A DNA stretch of 64,000 bases from Hyphodiscus hymeniophilus (GCA_016508695.1 VNKQ01000009.1:1364001-1428000); one strand, 5' to 3'. Shown: positions 46,464 to 59,902, counted from the first letter of the stretch. Translations and numbers: made by a program. Notes: generated by a model from the sequence alone, not told the origin.

Positions 46464-49400
46464 ATGCTTCAGACATTACGCGCTGGTCGTTCGAGCAAGC
46501 GTGGCGCAAGCTTTGTTTGGCTTGCAAAACATCGGGCGCATAGATGTCAGGAGTCATCTCTCACTGGCACACGATGGAGAGGATACGCCACTGAAGCAGA
46601 TGTAGTTGATCAAGATACTTCCAAACTTTCCGGAACGCTACCGAGTAAGGGCCGTCTTCATAAATACCAAGAGCTAGATGCTGACGACGCGCAGAATCCT
46701 CAAAGGCGCGGTTCAATGAAATAGGCGTCCAACAGCTTAGTAGCCATGTCTACTCTCAGCTCTTCTCCGAAAATCCCTCTCCTCCTCCTCAAGAACTCAT
46801 TGATCTATCCAAGGATCATCTACGGCGGCATGAGTTGCTAGGAAAGAACACAGACAATACCCCCCCCATCTCCTTTGACCTTCCGAAGCTCCAAGGCACG
46901 ACTCTCGACGAACATTTCTACAAACTCGGTCTCGATGCTGCGGAGCCATATCTCACGAATGCGACGCAGTTTACAAGGGCCAATGCTCCTCCCAAGCCAC
47001 GAAAATGGCTACGCAGAAGCGGATGGACGAAATACTATCCAGATGGCCGGACAGAAGCAGTGGATGCGCCACAAGAGGAAATGCTATGTTTTGATACCGA
47101 AGTCATGTGGAAAGAGAGTTCATTCGCAGTAATGGCATGCGCAGTCAGTCCTACAAACTGGTATGCCTGGTTGTCGCCTTGGCTGCTGGGGGAATCAGAG
47201 CGCGATAGACATCTCATCCCTCTGGGAGATCCCACTCAGCCTAGAATCATTGTGGGACACAACATTGGTTACGATCGTGCCAGAATAGCCGAGGAATACG
47301 ATATCAATCAGTCGAAGAACAATTTTCTGGATACCATGTCGTTACATGTGGCTGTGAATGGCATGTGCTCGAGGCAGAGACCGACCTGGATGAAGCATAG
47401 AAAGAATCGAGAGCTGAGAGACAAGATCGCAGGCGAGACAGACAATGTGGAGTTAGCAAACCTGCTAGGAAACAAGGCCCTCACTGAGGAAGAAGAGGAG
47501 CTTTGGGTTGGGAGAAGTTCTGTCAATTCTCTACGTGATGTTGCAAAGTTTCACCTGGACATCTCGATCGATAAGGCGCAGAGGGATCAGTTCGGAGAGC
47601 TGGACCGAGCAGGCGTGCGAGAGAAACTTGACGAACTTCTGGATTACTGCGCAGCCGATGTGGCTGTCACCCACCGAGTCTACAAGATCGTGTTCCCAAA
47701 TTTCCTCGAAGTTTGCCCACATCCGGTCAGTTTTGCAGCGCTTCGACATCTCTCGTCCGTGATCCTACCCGTTGATAGGTCGTGGGAATCGTATCTCGCG
47801 AACGCGGAAGCAACATATCAGAAGCTGTCTGACGCGGTCCAAGAAAGACTGTTAGGGCTTACCGAAAAGGCTTTGGAAATTAAGGGAGATGACGAAAAAT
47901 GGAGCAACGACCCATGGCTCCGACAACTCGATTGGTCTGGCCAAGAAATCAAAATGGTGAAAGGCAAGAAGAAGAACGATCCTCCAAGACCCGCAGCGAG
48001 ACAGAAAATGCCAGGAATGCCTCAATGGTACAAGGATCTATTTATCAAGAAAGATGGTCCAATTGGAATATCTGTTCGGACTCGAATCGCACCACTGCTA
48101 TTACGTTTGGCATGGGATGGAAATCCTCTTGTTTGGTCCGACACATATGGATGGACGTTTCGAGTTGCGGTTTCAGATGCGCACACATACACTCAGAAAC
48201 AAATGCAAGAATGCACTGCTTTCGATGAGAGGGACATCACACTACGAGATGACAGGGATAGTGTCTACTTCAAGATACCTCATAAAGATGGTCCCACTGC
48301 TCGCTGTGCCAATCCAATGGCAAAAAGCTACCTTCCATATTTCGAGAAGGGCATACTTTCCTCTGAATACGAGTACGCGAAAGAGGCCCTAGATATGAAC
48401 GCATCTTGTTCGTACTGGATTAGTGCGAGAGATCGAATCATGTCGCAGATGGTCATTTACGAGAGCGATGGCGCAAGAGGGCCTGACCAAGTTGTTGGAG
48501 AGTCTGAAATTGGCTACATCCTACCACAGATCATTCCAATGGGAACGGTTACCCGCCGAGCAGTCGAAAACACATGGCTCACTGCAAGCAACGCAAAAAA
48601 GAATCGTGTCGGTTCCGAGTTGAAGTCAATGGTTAAAGCTCCACCTGGGTACAGTTTTGTAGGCGCCGATGTTGACTCCGAGGAGCTGTGGATTGCCAGT
48701 CTAGTCGGCGACGCACAATTCAAACTTCATGGTGGCAATGCGGTGGGATTTATGACATTAGAAGGCACCAAAGCCTCGGGCACTGATCTCCATTCTCGAA
48801 CAGCTTCTATTCTTGGAATCACCCGAAATGATGCCAAAGTATTCAATTATGGTCGAATTTATGGCGCCGGGCTGAAATTCGCATCTACTCTCCTCCGACA
48901 ATTCAACCCTTCCCTCTCTGAAGCTGAAACGACCAAAGTAGCTTCAAACCTATACAAAGCTACCAAAGGCATGAAAACCAACCGCAAGACACTTCACAAA
49001 AGTGCATTTTGGCGGGGCGGGACGGAAAGCTTTGTATTCAACAAACTTGAAGAATTCGCCGAGCAAGAACGTCCCCGGACACCCGTTCTTGGCGCTGGTA
49101 TCACCGAAGCCCTCATGAGTCGCTTCATAAACAAAGGCGGATTTATGACTTCACGAATCAACTGGGCCATCCAGTCTTCCGGCGTCGATTATTTACACCT
49201 CCTCATAATTTCAATGGATTATCTAATCCGACGCTTCAACATCGACGCGCGACTTGCAATCACCGTCCATGATGAAATCAGATACCTGGTAAAAGAAGAA
49301 GACAAATACCGCGCCGCAATGGCTCTCCAAGTCTCCAACGTCTGGACACGAGCTATGTTCTCCCAGCAGATGGGGATCAATGATTTACCGCAAGCTTGTG

Positions 49401-49924
49401 CGTATTTTTCTGCTGTGGACATAGATCATGTGTTAAGGAAGGAGGTTGACATGGACTGTATCACGCCTTCTCATGCCCAGGCTATTCCTCATGGCGAATC
49501 ACTTGACATCACGTCCCTTCTAGCGAAACCACAGTCCTTCTTAGACCCATCAATCACACCTACGAATCCCTTGAACCTCTCAACCATCAAATACACCCCA
49601 CGTACCCCAGTCATGGAATCCCTCCAAAAGACATACGATTTCCATTTCTTGCAAGCGCAAATCACAGGCGACGACAAGGAATTGAGGGATATCATCAAAG
49701 AGCAGCGAAGATTGACGGAGGGTGAAACAACGCCAAAGACGAGAAAGGTTCGCCCGAAGAATAACTTCCATTATCAGGCAAACGCCGAATTGATGGAGGA
49801 ACCACTAATTGTTTCGGATGTGCTGGGAAAAGGGTTTAGAAACGGATTTCCGGATGCGAAGGCTAAGAGCTGGGGGTGGGACAGGCAGGCTACTTCAAGG
49901 CCAAGGCCGGGCCAGAGATGGTGA
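46464..49924 (+). CDS. MIP1: Mitochondrial DNA polymerase gamma
   Basis: The replicative DNA polymerase of mitochondria, family A, 1136 residues in two exons (46464-46644, 46695-49924). Residues 1-40 form an Arg/Ser-rich presequence (MLQTLRAGRSSKRG) suited to import. 3'-5' exonuclease: CFDTEVM (Exo I), VGHNIGYDRARI (Exo II), YCAADVAVTHRVY (Exo III). Polymerase: GADVDSEELWIAS (motif A), RNDAKVFNYGRIYGAG (motif B), TVHDEIRY (motif C). All acidic metal ligands are present. The short 50-bp intron, with GTAAGG donor, GCTGAC branch and CGCAG acceptor, removes what would otherwise look like a frameshift after the presequence. A C-terminal extension of about 170 residues beyond motif C is normal for fungal Mip1 and affects processivity and exonuclease balance. 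Confidence 0.97.
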
Positions 49925-51156
49925 ACGAGATAAGATATCTATTGTAGATGTAGTTCTTACGTGGAGGAGCGAACTATGGGACGACGGCTGGTACGGACGT
50001 TTCTTTGTACGATTTGTGTAGCATGCTGTATTGAGAAGGGCACGGTTCCGTGTTCAGGTCAGGGAGAACGCATCGGCCCCGGTGTTGTTGGGTATGCCCT
50101 TTTAGCTTTGTACGATTGTACATCCTGGTTATATAGCACGCATGTAAGGTCTCACGCAGCTTGACTCAAATAAGTTAATGTTTATACAAATACTTCAATC
50201 CGTCCGAGTTTCGGAATCAACGTGACTATCGGTGAGTTGGGAGCACCCACCACGCATAAGAATCCTTTCAATTGGATTCACTTGAGAATTAGGGCTCTTG
50301 TTATGTCTCCCAAGATCAGATCAGGACGCTGAGAGGCTACTCTCATGACCCCGAGCAAACTGCTATTTGACACCTTGCTGTACAGCTGGACAGCATTACG
50401 TTCATACGTAAATGAGTCCCTCCTGGTGCTCTTGTCCAGAATACGATGTGTTGTAGGTTTCCTTCTTTGGCCATACGACACCATGAGATGTGACAAGAGG
50501 GCTGCGGAACGAGGGTCAATATCGGCAATCCTGGGATTGCTGATATTGAAATCTGGTTAGGCAGATGGTAGAAGCCGTCACGTGCTCAGAGGCAGCAAGG
50601 TAAGGTAGACTGAAGAGATCAACCTTCCTCTACTACAATGTAATTGCAATAAATGAGTTGACCTACCAAGCGAGCAACACCTACTTACTCAAAGAACCTC
50701 ATGAGAGTCGTATATATAAAGTTGTAAGCAATTTAATTTTATTGTGCTTGATTTCATGATGAGGAGGGTACTCCGTAGGTGTGTGCCTAAAAGCAGCGAG
50801 TTCCCACTAAACAGTGGCTTTACTGTAATATCGGAGAAAATCCCCCCTTTCGTCAGTGAGCAACCCCACCTTTTCACCTACTCCGTTCCTACAGCTTACG
50901 CCTCTTAATACTCCACGTTTTTCTCCACCCATTCCGTAACGTCGCACCGGACAGCCCGTTCTTGTGCTTCATAAACTCACTCTTTTCTAGTCTGCTTGTG
51001 ATTCTAATGATTCTCATTACCGTTGGGAGTTTGGTGTTTGTTACTTGAAGGCCGTCATCGCTGAGAATCCATTCCATCACCGACTCTGGAAAGATCGGTG
51101 AACAGGGGGAACGCCGCCTTCGAAGCTGCTGTCATAAAAGGGGCAGGGCTTCGACG
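49925..51156. other. Intergenic region, nothing recognised
   Basis: About 1.2 kb between tandem genes: the 3' flank of MIP1 and the promoter of the ABC transporter. Only short frames without domains. Confidence 0.5.
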
Positions 51157-54100
51157 ATGGAGCAATTCAAGATCATGGATCCCACTGCTGGGCTGTATCT
51201 TCACAGCCAATTCAAGGCTCACGAAGCCAGCGCTGGTCATTTTCTTCATCAAGAATTCCATGAAAACTCTTTCCAATTTTCTCGTATCTGGGTAACCCCG
51301 CCTCACTTTTTACAGCATCCCGTCCATCATTTGGCTATCTGCATATTCTAACCGATCACAGGACTCGGTTCACGCTCGCTTTGAGCCATGCTTTCTTCCA
51401 GTCATTGCAGCGGTCCCGGCAATAACATCACTATGCATTCTGTTTTTTATCGCATTGAGGCTTCTGCCCCGCAGCTGGGTGTCACCGAATTGGTCGAGAA
51501 AATTCATTCAAGAACCTAAGAAACAGGAGGAGGAAGAGTTTGGTACCAGCAGGAAACACCGACCGAGCTTGTTAACGAATGTGTTACTGATCTTCTCAAC
51601 TGTTGGCTTCGCACTGCAACTACTCACGGTATTTTATCCAACATTTCGAGCTGAGAGGATATTTCCTGCTGCTTCCTGGGCATTTGCCTGTCTTATAACT
51701 GCCACATATCGCCCAACTAGCACTCCGGCATCTCTCCTTATTTTACACAGCAGTATCTTGGTCTCACAGTTTACAATTTACCTTGAAAATATCTCAGTAC
51801 TAAGAGCCGAGCATTTACCTGTAGTCTTTGTGCTCCTGTCTTCGATCGGGGCCATCATCACCATTTTCTTGATGCCCATGAGAGATCCTAGTCTACCATC
51901 CAAAGATATCAGTGCAGCTTTCACGAAGCCAAAATCCGAGCTTCGGACGCCAGAGGATAACGTGACCTTATGGCAATGGATGACTGTGTCATGGATGTCT
52001 CCGCTCATCTCCTTGGGCAATGAGAGACAATTAAATGATGACGACGTATGGTTTCTAGGATACGAGTTCCAACACAGAAAGCTACACGATCGCTTCAGGG
52101 AGCTACAAGGGTCTGTTCTTGCGCGCTTGTTGGAAGCCAATGGGCTTGATCTTGTCATCATCTCTATTCTGGCGATTATTGAGCAGTTTGCAAGTAAGTT
52201 CATCTTTGTATTTGCACGAGGCTCTCTTGTTCACATTTTAGACTTCTCTGCGCCAGTATTCTTGCAGAAGATTCTTCAATCAATGGAAAATCCTGATGCA
52301 CCCCGACGAGCCGCCTTGACCTATGCAGCTCTGTCGCTTGTCGTCCGTCTCATTGCTAGTCAATCAGCTGTATTTACTTTATGGTTTGGGAGACGGGCAT
52401 ATGAAAGATCACGTGGTGAAATGATCACGATGCTCTACGAGAAGACATTGGCTCGGAAAGTAGTCAGTGTGAGCAGTGACGCACGAGCAGACGAAAACTC
52501 GAAAACGAACGGCAATGGGGCCACGAAGAAAGTCGATGTGTCATCTTGGACCAAGATAGCCGACTTTGTCAGGAAGCTTTTCGGCTCGAGCAAAGCAAAG
52601 TCCTCCGACAATTCCAAAGAGCTGGCATCGATGGGGAAGATAATGAATCTCATGCGGTGAGTTCGCAGCTTCAACCGCGGTCGCGCCAACTGATAATCTA
52701 CAGGTTTGATGCATACGAGGTGTCACAAAGGTAATTGTTCCAATTCTCAAACCCCTGACGGAGCCTAACTCGGTCTAGATTTTGGGAGTTTTCACTGCTC
52801 ATCACCATTCCACTAGGCCTGATCCTATCTGTTGTTTTGATATGGAGATTGATTGGCTGGCCATGTTTGATTGGGGTCGTGACTGTATTCTTCGCGCAAG
52901 CTGTAAATGCTCTCATTGCGCGAGTGCTTTTGAGCTGGGAGAAAGAGCGCAGAGTCGCAACGGACGTGAAACTCCACAAGATCTCCCAACTAGTCGAAGC
53001 AATTCGACACCTGCGATACTATGGCTGGCAAGATGTCTGGCTGAGTCGGATCATGGAATCCAGACAGCATGAGTTGAATCTGAGAGTTATCACCAGCATC
53101 TGGAAGATTTTGATCAGTTTCACAAATACATTCGCCAGCGGCATGTTTCCAGTTGCAGCTTTTTACGCCTATACTGTTTGGGCGGGACAGCCTTTACGAG
53201 TCGACATTGCATTTCCAGCTTTGCAACTATTCAGTATGCTCGAAACCAGTCTTCGAGATCTGCCAAATCTGATCACAGTCCTGCTGAATGCAAAGGTTGC
53301 GGTTGAGCGATTGGAAGAATTTATGCAAGAGCCAGATAAGGAAGAAGGAGAGGAACAGAGCCAAAGCTCGGATGTTCGGCTTGAGATGACTGAGGCTTCC
53401 TTTGCTTGGCCTGGTGCTCAAGAGCCTGTCTTACGTAGCATTACTCTTTCATTCCCGCAAGGTCTCACAGTCATTTGCGGAGAGGTAGGAGCAGGGAAAA
53501 CAGCTTTACTTCAAGCGTTGCTGGGCGAACTTGATCAAAAGGGTGGCGAGTATCATCGTTCAAACGAAATGGTCGGCTACTGCTCCCAAACTGCTTGGCT
53601 TCAAAGCATGAGCATCAGAGAGAACATCCTTTTCTCTTCTCCATATGATGAGACACGGTACAGGCAAGTTCTAGATGCTTGTGCTTTAGTACCAGACATG
53701 TCGAATTTCAAGCATAGAGACCTGTCAATGATTGGGGAAAATGGTATTGGGCTGTCAGGCGGACAGAGAGCTCGAGTTGCTTTGGCAAGAGCTGTTTACT
53801 CCAACTCGAGAATACTGTTTCTCGATGATCCTCTGTCGGCATTGGATCATCAGACAGCAGACGCAATCGTTCGTAGATGTTTGTCCGGTCCATTGATGAA
53901 GGACCGCACCACGATCCTAGTCACACATCGAACAGAGTTATGTATCAACGTTGCGCAGCAGGTCGTGCAAATCACCAATGGACGGGCTCAAGTCCTTGAT
54001 CCGGACGTTATATCGTCCAATGGATTGCAACGAGTCACCTCATCAGATCAAGCCGCCGAAGAAGAAGAAAGAAAGGCAGCTCAACAACAACTGGCTGCCA

Positions 54101-55845
54101 TTCCCGAGAAGTTCATGGAAGACGAACATCGGGCGCATGGAGGCGTCATGGCTTCCGTGTATTGGGTGTATATCAAGGCTGGAAAGCTGAAATGGTGGTT
54201 CGTTTTGGTCGTTGTTCTCACTTTGTACCGACTTATCGAAGTGGGGGAGACTTGGTTCCTGAAGCAATGGGGCGAAGCATACGATTCCCCTGAGGAGCAC
54301 GTCCATTCAAATCCTTTCGATAGGCTCCCTCCACCCGAATTGGATATCCGACCGTGGCTTATTGGCTTCTTCCTTATTGCCGCCGCTCAATCCATCGCTT
54401 TCTTGGTGTCGCAGGGCTTCATGCTTGTGATTGTTTACAAAGCAGGGAAAGAGCTATTCGAAAGAGTCGTCACAAAAGTAACGCATGCAACGTTTCGCTT
54501 CTACGATGTCACGCCTGTTGGCCGTTTGATGAATCGATTGACATCTGACATCAATACCGTGGACGGGAACATCAGCAATCAGTTCCAAAACGTCGCCATG
54601 TTGTCGATTGCTTGGATTTCCTCTGTAGTCGTCATTGGCTCTGTCACACCACTCTTCCTGGTCTTTGCGATTGCTCTCACTCTTGCTTTCATCGTCATAT
54701 TCCTCCACTTCCTACCAACCTCGCAAAGCCTCCGCCGCCTGGAAATGGTCTCCTTGAGCCCCCTGCTTTCCAATTTTGGTGCTCTCGTGGATGGACTGAC
54801 GACTGTCCGTGCCTTCTGCGCTCAGTACCGATTCCAAGACCGAGTCATCTCAGTGACGGACAATTTCCAGAAGATGGATCACTTTTACTGGAGTCTCCAG
54901 GCATGGCTCATGTACCGATTCGATAATCTTTCAGCATGTTCGACATTCGTTTTGACAACTTTAGCACTTTACACCGGAGTGTCACCTGGTCTGACTGCTT
55001 TCGTCTTAACGGCAGCATCCAAGTTTGTCATATCGACACACTCTCTGTGTAAGCAATACGGACAGCTACAAATGGATTTTGTCTCTGTGGAGCGAGTGGT
55101 TGAACTTCTTCACCTAGAACAGGAACCACCAGGAGCCGTTCAACCACCAGCTTGGTGGCCTTCATTAGGCGGCGATATTGTATTCGAAAACGTTACGATT
55201 GAATACGCGCCCCACCTCGACCCCGCAATCTCCAACGTCTCCTTCAAGATCAGGGGCGGCTCGACTACTGCGCTGATCGGACGTACTGGCTCTGGCAAAA
55301 GCACCCTAGCTCTCTCACTACTCGCCACTACGCTGCCAGTCTCGGGTCGTATTCTAATTGACGGTATAGATATCTCGACAGTCGATACTCAAGCCCTCCG
55401 CAAGCGCGTCACCTTCCTAGCTCAGGAACCCGTGCTCTTCCCCGGCAGCATGCGACAGAACCTCGATCCGCTCGACGAGTTCTCGGATCTCGAATGCTCC
55501 ACGGTCCTCGACAAGATCGCACAGCGCCACAGATGGACTCTGGACATGCACATTGACACCGGGGGCAAGAACCTGTCGCAAGGCCAACGTCAGCTTGTGG
55601 GGCTAGCGAGAGCTCTATTGAGGAGGAGCCCGATTGTGATTATGGATGAGGCGACGGCGAGCATCGACATGGAGACCGCGATGCGGATACAGGAGATTTT
55701 GAGAGAGGAGATGAGGGAGTCGACTGTGATCACGATTGCACATCGGGTGGAGGCGGTCAAGAACGCGGACTTTGCGGTTGTGCTTGGGAAGGGGAAGTTG
55801 CTCGAACAGGGAGAGCCGGGGAACATGATGAGTCATATGGAATGA
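51157..55845 (+). CDS. ABCC-type (MRP-like) ABC transporter
   Basis: A full-size ABC exporter of 1491 residues in five exons (51157-51291, 51362-52193, 52242-52656, 52704-52730, 52779-55845). An N-terminal hydrophobic TMD0-like part (several helices, for example ITSLCILFFIALRLLP) precedes TMD1. NBD1: Walker A GEVGAGKTALLQ, signature LSGGQRARVALARA, Walker B ILFLDDPLSALD; the Asp in place of catalytic Glu after Walker B is usual for ABCC NBD1. TMD2 follows, then NBD2: GRTGSGKSTLALS, LSQGQRQLVGLARA, IVIMDEATASID and a His switch in IAHRVEA. Such proteins export conjugates, toxins and secondary metabolites from plasma or vacuolar membrane. The fourth exon is only 27 bp. It is tail-to-tail with a P450, with 350 bp between stops. 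Confidence 0.95.
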
Positions 55846-56195
55846 AGAAATGTGGAAAATTCGTGAGAGGTAGACTATGGACGATGTGGCCCTGTAAATT
55901 CGGTTTGAAGTTAGATAAGTTTTATAAATCGTTCGTAGCCAATCTGAAGCAATTGCTCAAATACACATTCCTCGTATCAGCACAGGTCGAGAACAGCTCT
56001 TCCACTGATCGTTCCGGTCTCCATCCCTCGGCAAATCTACAAACAGAATATCATAGTATCAAATTGACAAGCCAGAAATTGTGTACGAAATGAGGCAGGA
56101 ATTCATTCGCTGAACTCAAACGGAGATGAGCCTGGTTTTATCCCAAGCTACTAGTGCCATTGCCGTACCGTGTTTTATCAGGGATTGCTTCTGCC
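55846..56195. other. Convergent intergenic region, nothing recognised
   Basis: Between the facing stops of the transporter and the P450. Only 3' flanks are expected here. Confidence 0.5.
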
Positions 56196-58126
56196 TCACT
56201 TCCTCTCCGTGAAGACCAAGTTCAACGGCGCCATTTCAAAGGTGAACACATCCCTCGTCTTCGTCAAAAGATTCGTCCCATCCTCCCCCGGCGCAAAGCC
56301 GATTTCAAACTGGGTGACAGTTCTCGCGACCACGGTTCGGATCTCCATGAGAGCGAGCTGTTTCCCGACACAGGCGTACGGACCCGCTGAGAAGGGCGAG
56401 AAGGCCTTTTTGTTGCGGACCAGTGCTGGCTGATCGAGCCAGCGTTCCGGGATGAACTCGTTGGCTTGTTGGAAACAGGATTCCACTGGAGATGTACGTT
56501 AGCATTGTACGTGCGGAGGGGAGGAGAGAACTTTTGAGACTTACGTCTACCCATGGAGTGGGAAGGCGATGAAATGTTGACGCCTCCTGGAATGAAGGTT
56601 CCCTGAACGGTAATGCCTTCGGGAGGTGTGAGTCTGGGGACACCACTCGGGACAGGGGGGTGCAGGCGCAGGGCTTCATCGATCGCTGCATTGAGATACT
56701 TGGCGCCCTGGATATCGCGGACTTCGCTTTCTGACCCTGGACGGTAATCCAGCTCTTTGAGTTCTTGGCGGATTTTGGTGACAACGTGTGGCGACCTGGC
56801 AAAGTGGTACATTAAGTGGGTCAGAGCTGCTGATGTGGTGTCACTTCCTGCAACAATGATGAGTCGTGCATCGCCGAAGAGCGTTCTCGGATCTTTATTG
56901 ATTGGGTCGGTGCTATTCTTTTCGGCATCGAGCAACCAAGTCAGGATATCTGGTTCCTCAGGCTCTTTCTGTAAGTATGTATATTAGTAAAGTCACTTCA
57001 ATGCGAACTGTTCCATTGCATACCTGCTTTCGAGATGTCACCCGAGCCTCGGCCAAGTCGATGAATCCTTTCAGACCACCCGCGAGACCCGGAATACTGA
57101 GCACGACAGGAAAAATCCATGGAATGGGCGTAAAGATGCCAATAGGCTCAAGTCCTTTTGCCAATATCTCAAGTGCGTCATGCTGTGAAACGTCAGGCTG
57201 TGTTTTCTTCTGCAACAGTTGTACGACTTGCCTTTTTCCCGCTTTTCAGCATGTTAAATGATTCTCCGAATGCGAGGTCTCCCATGACATCAAAAGAGTA
57301 GTAACTCAGCCATAAAGAAGCATCCAGGGGTTTGCCCGAAAATGCCCTCATTTGTTGCATGAGTTCTTCCGCGTGTTTGACCACACGACTTTCGTAGTTG
57401 CGCAACGCTGGATGAGAACTTTAGTGCCCAGACCTAGTTTTCCGGGACGAAACTTACACTTTGCACTGAATGCACGATCCCATACCTTTCGTCTTTTCTC
57501 ATGAGTAGGCAGATCGCTAATAGTGTGTAACGTAGGGAACGGCATTCCCGCTGCCTCATACCACCCGGCCTTTGTGCACTTCGATCCTACGCCAGAAATC
57601 GCTTCCAGTCCTTCAGGGGTGAAAATCGTCAATTCGTTTGGTCCAACTCTGTAAAGGCCGCAATCAACAAGACTATTCACGCCAAGAGAAACTGAACATC
57701 AAGCTCTCACCTCACGATATCGCCATATTTTTGTCTTAGCTGCTCAGCCTGCTCAAAATTCCTTGAATGCTCAACAAGACTCGCAACGTGTACCAGCTTG
57801 CTCAACCGATAACTGAAAGGGCCCGGAAATCTCCGGAGAGGATGAAAGAATACACGGTAGGTGAGGATGCTTGTGACGAGAGCCGTGAAATAGGAGAGCG
57901 TTGCAACTGCAGTGGTTTTCGCGACATCGATGTATGAAGCATTATCGGCGAGACGAACGAGAGTCACGAAGAGAATCGCTGGGGCGATCAGGAATACCGC
58001 GAGATATCTCGCACTTTGCATATGGTGTTCGCCGCGAATGAAGTATCCAAGATGGGACAATACACCCACGACGGCTGCGACGAGAGAGGTTTTGAGAAGG
58101 CTGGTAACATCGACGTGAACCCCCAT
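56196..58126 (-). CDS. Cytochrome P450 with multi-helix N-terminus
   Basis: A 551-residue P450 in six exons (58126-57711, 57648-57458, 57407-57232, 57182-57024, 56968-56545, 56485-56196). Unlike the P450 at 11730 it starts with about three hydrophobic helices (around SLVAAVVGVLSHLGYF, LAVFLIAPAILFVTLV and TAVATLSYFTALVTSIL) before the hinge RFPGP, as in CYP67/CYP570-type fungal enzymes. I-helix VAGSDTTSAA, ExxR in DEALRLHPP, haem loop FSAGPYACVG with Cys ligand. All parts are present. The third intron (57231-57183) has a GC donor (AAGGCAAGT) rather than GT; the frame demands it. Relatives are often tailoring enzymes of alkaloid or terpenoid pathways, but no backbone enzyme lies nearby. Confidence 0.92.
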
Positions 58127-59823
58127 GATGTAACTTTCGGACAATGCTCTTGTCACCAAACTGTATGCAATGACGAGAATAATCAAAAGACGTAGAGCTG
58201 GTCTGGCAAAAGGTTTAATAGAAGAGGAAAGTCTGGCTTACCCCGCCCCTCGCAGAGCTTGTCCAATTTAGGTCCTCTGAGTAAGACTGAGAGGATCACT
58301 TGGTACTTACTATCTTATCCGACGGCAGCATTTAATAATGCGACCACTTGGTTGGGTACAAAAGTTTAAGATCAATCTTTTCATAGACTTCCAGGTTGAA
58401 CTACCGAACTAGGATTACCATTACCGTGGCTAGTTTCGCGCAGCGTTACATTTTCTGACCCGAAAATCTGGAAATAGAGCAACAAGCCAAGGTAGCAGAA
58501 TGAAAGGATCCCAAATACTTGAGTGCGTGCAAGGTACGAAAGTATTTGATAGTCTCAACTTGAGAGGAAAATATCATTTCGGGATCGGAGGGTTTCTGAG
58601 TAAGACGGGAGTGGGTTTGGAATCAACCTTGGCGACAACGCTTAAAGAAGATGGTGCAATCAGCAACTTTCCAGCATCTGATCGATTTTCTGGTTTATGA
58701 GGCGAAAGGACTTCGGTCGAGATGGAATCGAGGCATAATAAGAGGCTCTGTAGCCCGCGCTTCTGAGAATGCAAGGCGCCAATGCTCCACTGAGAACGCA
58801 AACCACTCCGTCGGGCCATCAGTTCCTCCCAAAGATATGCCTTCTCAATATACGAAGTCTTTGACCTTCTATGAAATGCTCACCTTCCTAGTAGAGAATG
58901 CCAGTAATGATGATGCATATTCATTTATTATACGGATCGTTGTAACAAGCTGCGCCTCACTTGTGCAGCACAATGGCCGTTAGATGTTAGTGTAGCCTGT
59001 CCTTGTTGACGAAAGGTCTCATGAGGAAAAAGAGTCCATACGGAACTTGCTTTGTTCATCAATAGAGTGCTTGGACAATGATGATGATGTTTGATTGAAA
59101 ATCAGGTTTGCGCCACAATTTTACATCCACGCCGCCTTGTCCACCAAGTGCTCGTGTGCTAGAGCAGAGGTATGCGCCTTCAAGTATGAGGAGAAGATGA
59201 TGTATTCGGAGGAAATGATCCAAGGTATGTTTCCCTCCGGCATCTTTGTTGCGTGCCTGATAGAATGCGAGCTGATTCACGATAACAGGACATCCCAAAC
59301 ATTGAAAGCAATAAGAGCACCTCGTGTTCGAGGAGCGTGAGTATTGGGATAGTGGCACTATCGCTATATCGAATGAACTTTGAAGGAGGTGAAGTTGAAG
59401 GTGAGGCTGAGGGCGGTGATGCTGCTGCACATCAAGAAGCTCTTCTCTCTGGTGGTAGGGATACTCGCATGCGCTCTGTCGCTGGGTGCTCCTCTCAACG
59501 TTCTCCATGCTCCACCAGTGAGTGCTGTGCAAGTAATGTGCCAGTGAGATCTCAGGTTTCCATCCTCGGTCTGGGACGGTAAATCCTCTTCGAAAGCTGG
59601 AAAGTGTCCCGACTGTTTTAAGTAAGAACAACAAGCCGTGTGCGAACTCCTGCCTCCATCCAACTTGTACGTGAAGATTCCGGTATCGTTGGTCTCTGCT
59701 TCTCCTGGACTCTCGTCTCTTTCCCTTGCCCTCCTTGGCATCATCGCCCACCTGCCTGAAGGAGCGGCACAGCGGCACAGCGGCGGGGCGAACTGGGGGA
59801 AGAGATTTTCTCCTCCTAGCGCC

Positions 59824-59832
59824 ATCTGATAA
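59824..59832 (+). promoter_or_regulatory. SreA-type iron GATA site 1 (ATCTGATAA)
   Basis: ATCTGATAA is an exact match to the ATCWGATAA consensus known for the iron-sensing repressor SreA of Aspergillus. A further GATAA overlaps directly downstream (ATAAGATAA). It is 792 bp upstream of the siderophore-transporter ATG. Confidence 0.65.
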
Positions 59833-59850
59833 GATAATATTGGACAATGG

Positions 59851-59893
59851 ATCAGATTAGATCCACATCGTGGCCCAGTAATCAGATTAGATC
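59851..59893. repeat. Direct repeat ATCAGATTAGATC x2
   Basis: Two exact copies (59851-59863 and 59881-59893), 30 bp apart start to start, sit between and against the two ATCTGATAA sites. ATCAGATTA is a one-base variant of the GATA consensus, so the block may be a cluster of decayed or weak sites. Confidence 0.7.
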
Positions 59894-59902
59894 ATCTGAT
59901 AA
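59894..59902 (+). promoter_or_regulatory. SreA-type iron GATA site 2 (ATCTGATAA)
   Basis: Second exact ATCTGATAA, 70 bp after the first, about 720 bp upstream of the transporter start. Spacing of 70 bp is close to seven helical turns. Confidence 0.65.

Noticed and set aside
46695..46724. Apparent frameshift in the mitochondrial polymerase after the presequence
   Set aside because: A 50-bp intron (46645-46694) with GTAAGG donor, GCTGAC branch and CAG acceptor restores the frame exactly, so no frameshift exists.
51157..58126. A second biosynthetic cluster (ABC transporter plus P450)
   Set aside because: No backbone enzyme (PKS, NRPS, terpene synthase) lies beside them, and flanking genes are housekeeping or transport; proximity alone is not enough.
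59059..59847. 262-codon minus-strand open frame
   Set aside because: No ATG near its start, no domain, low-complexity His/Arg/Ser text, and overlapping long frames in other phases; it also covers the GATA-site flank. Probably chance.
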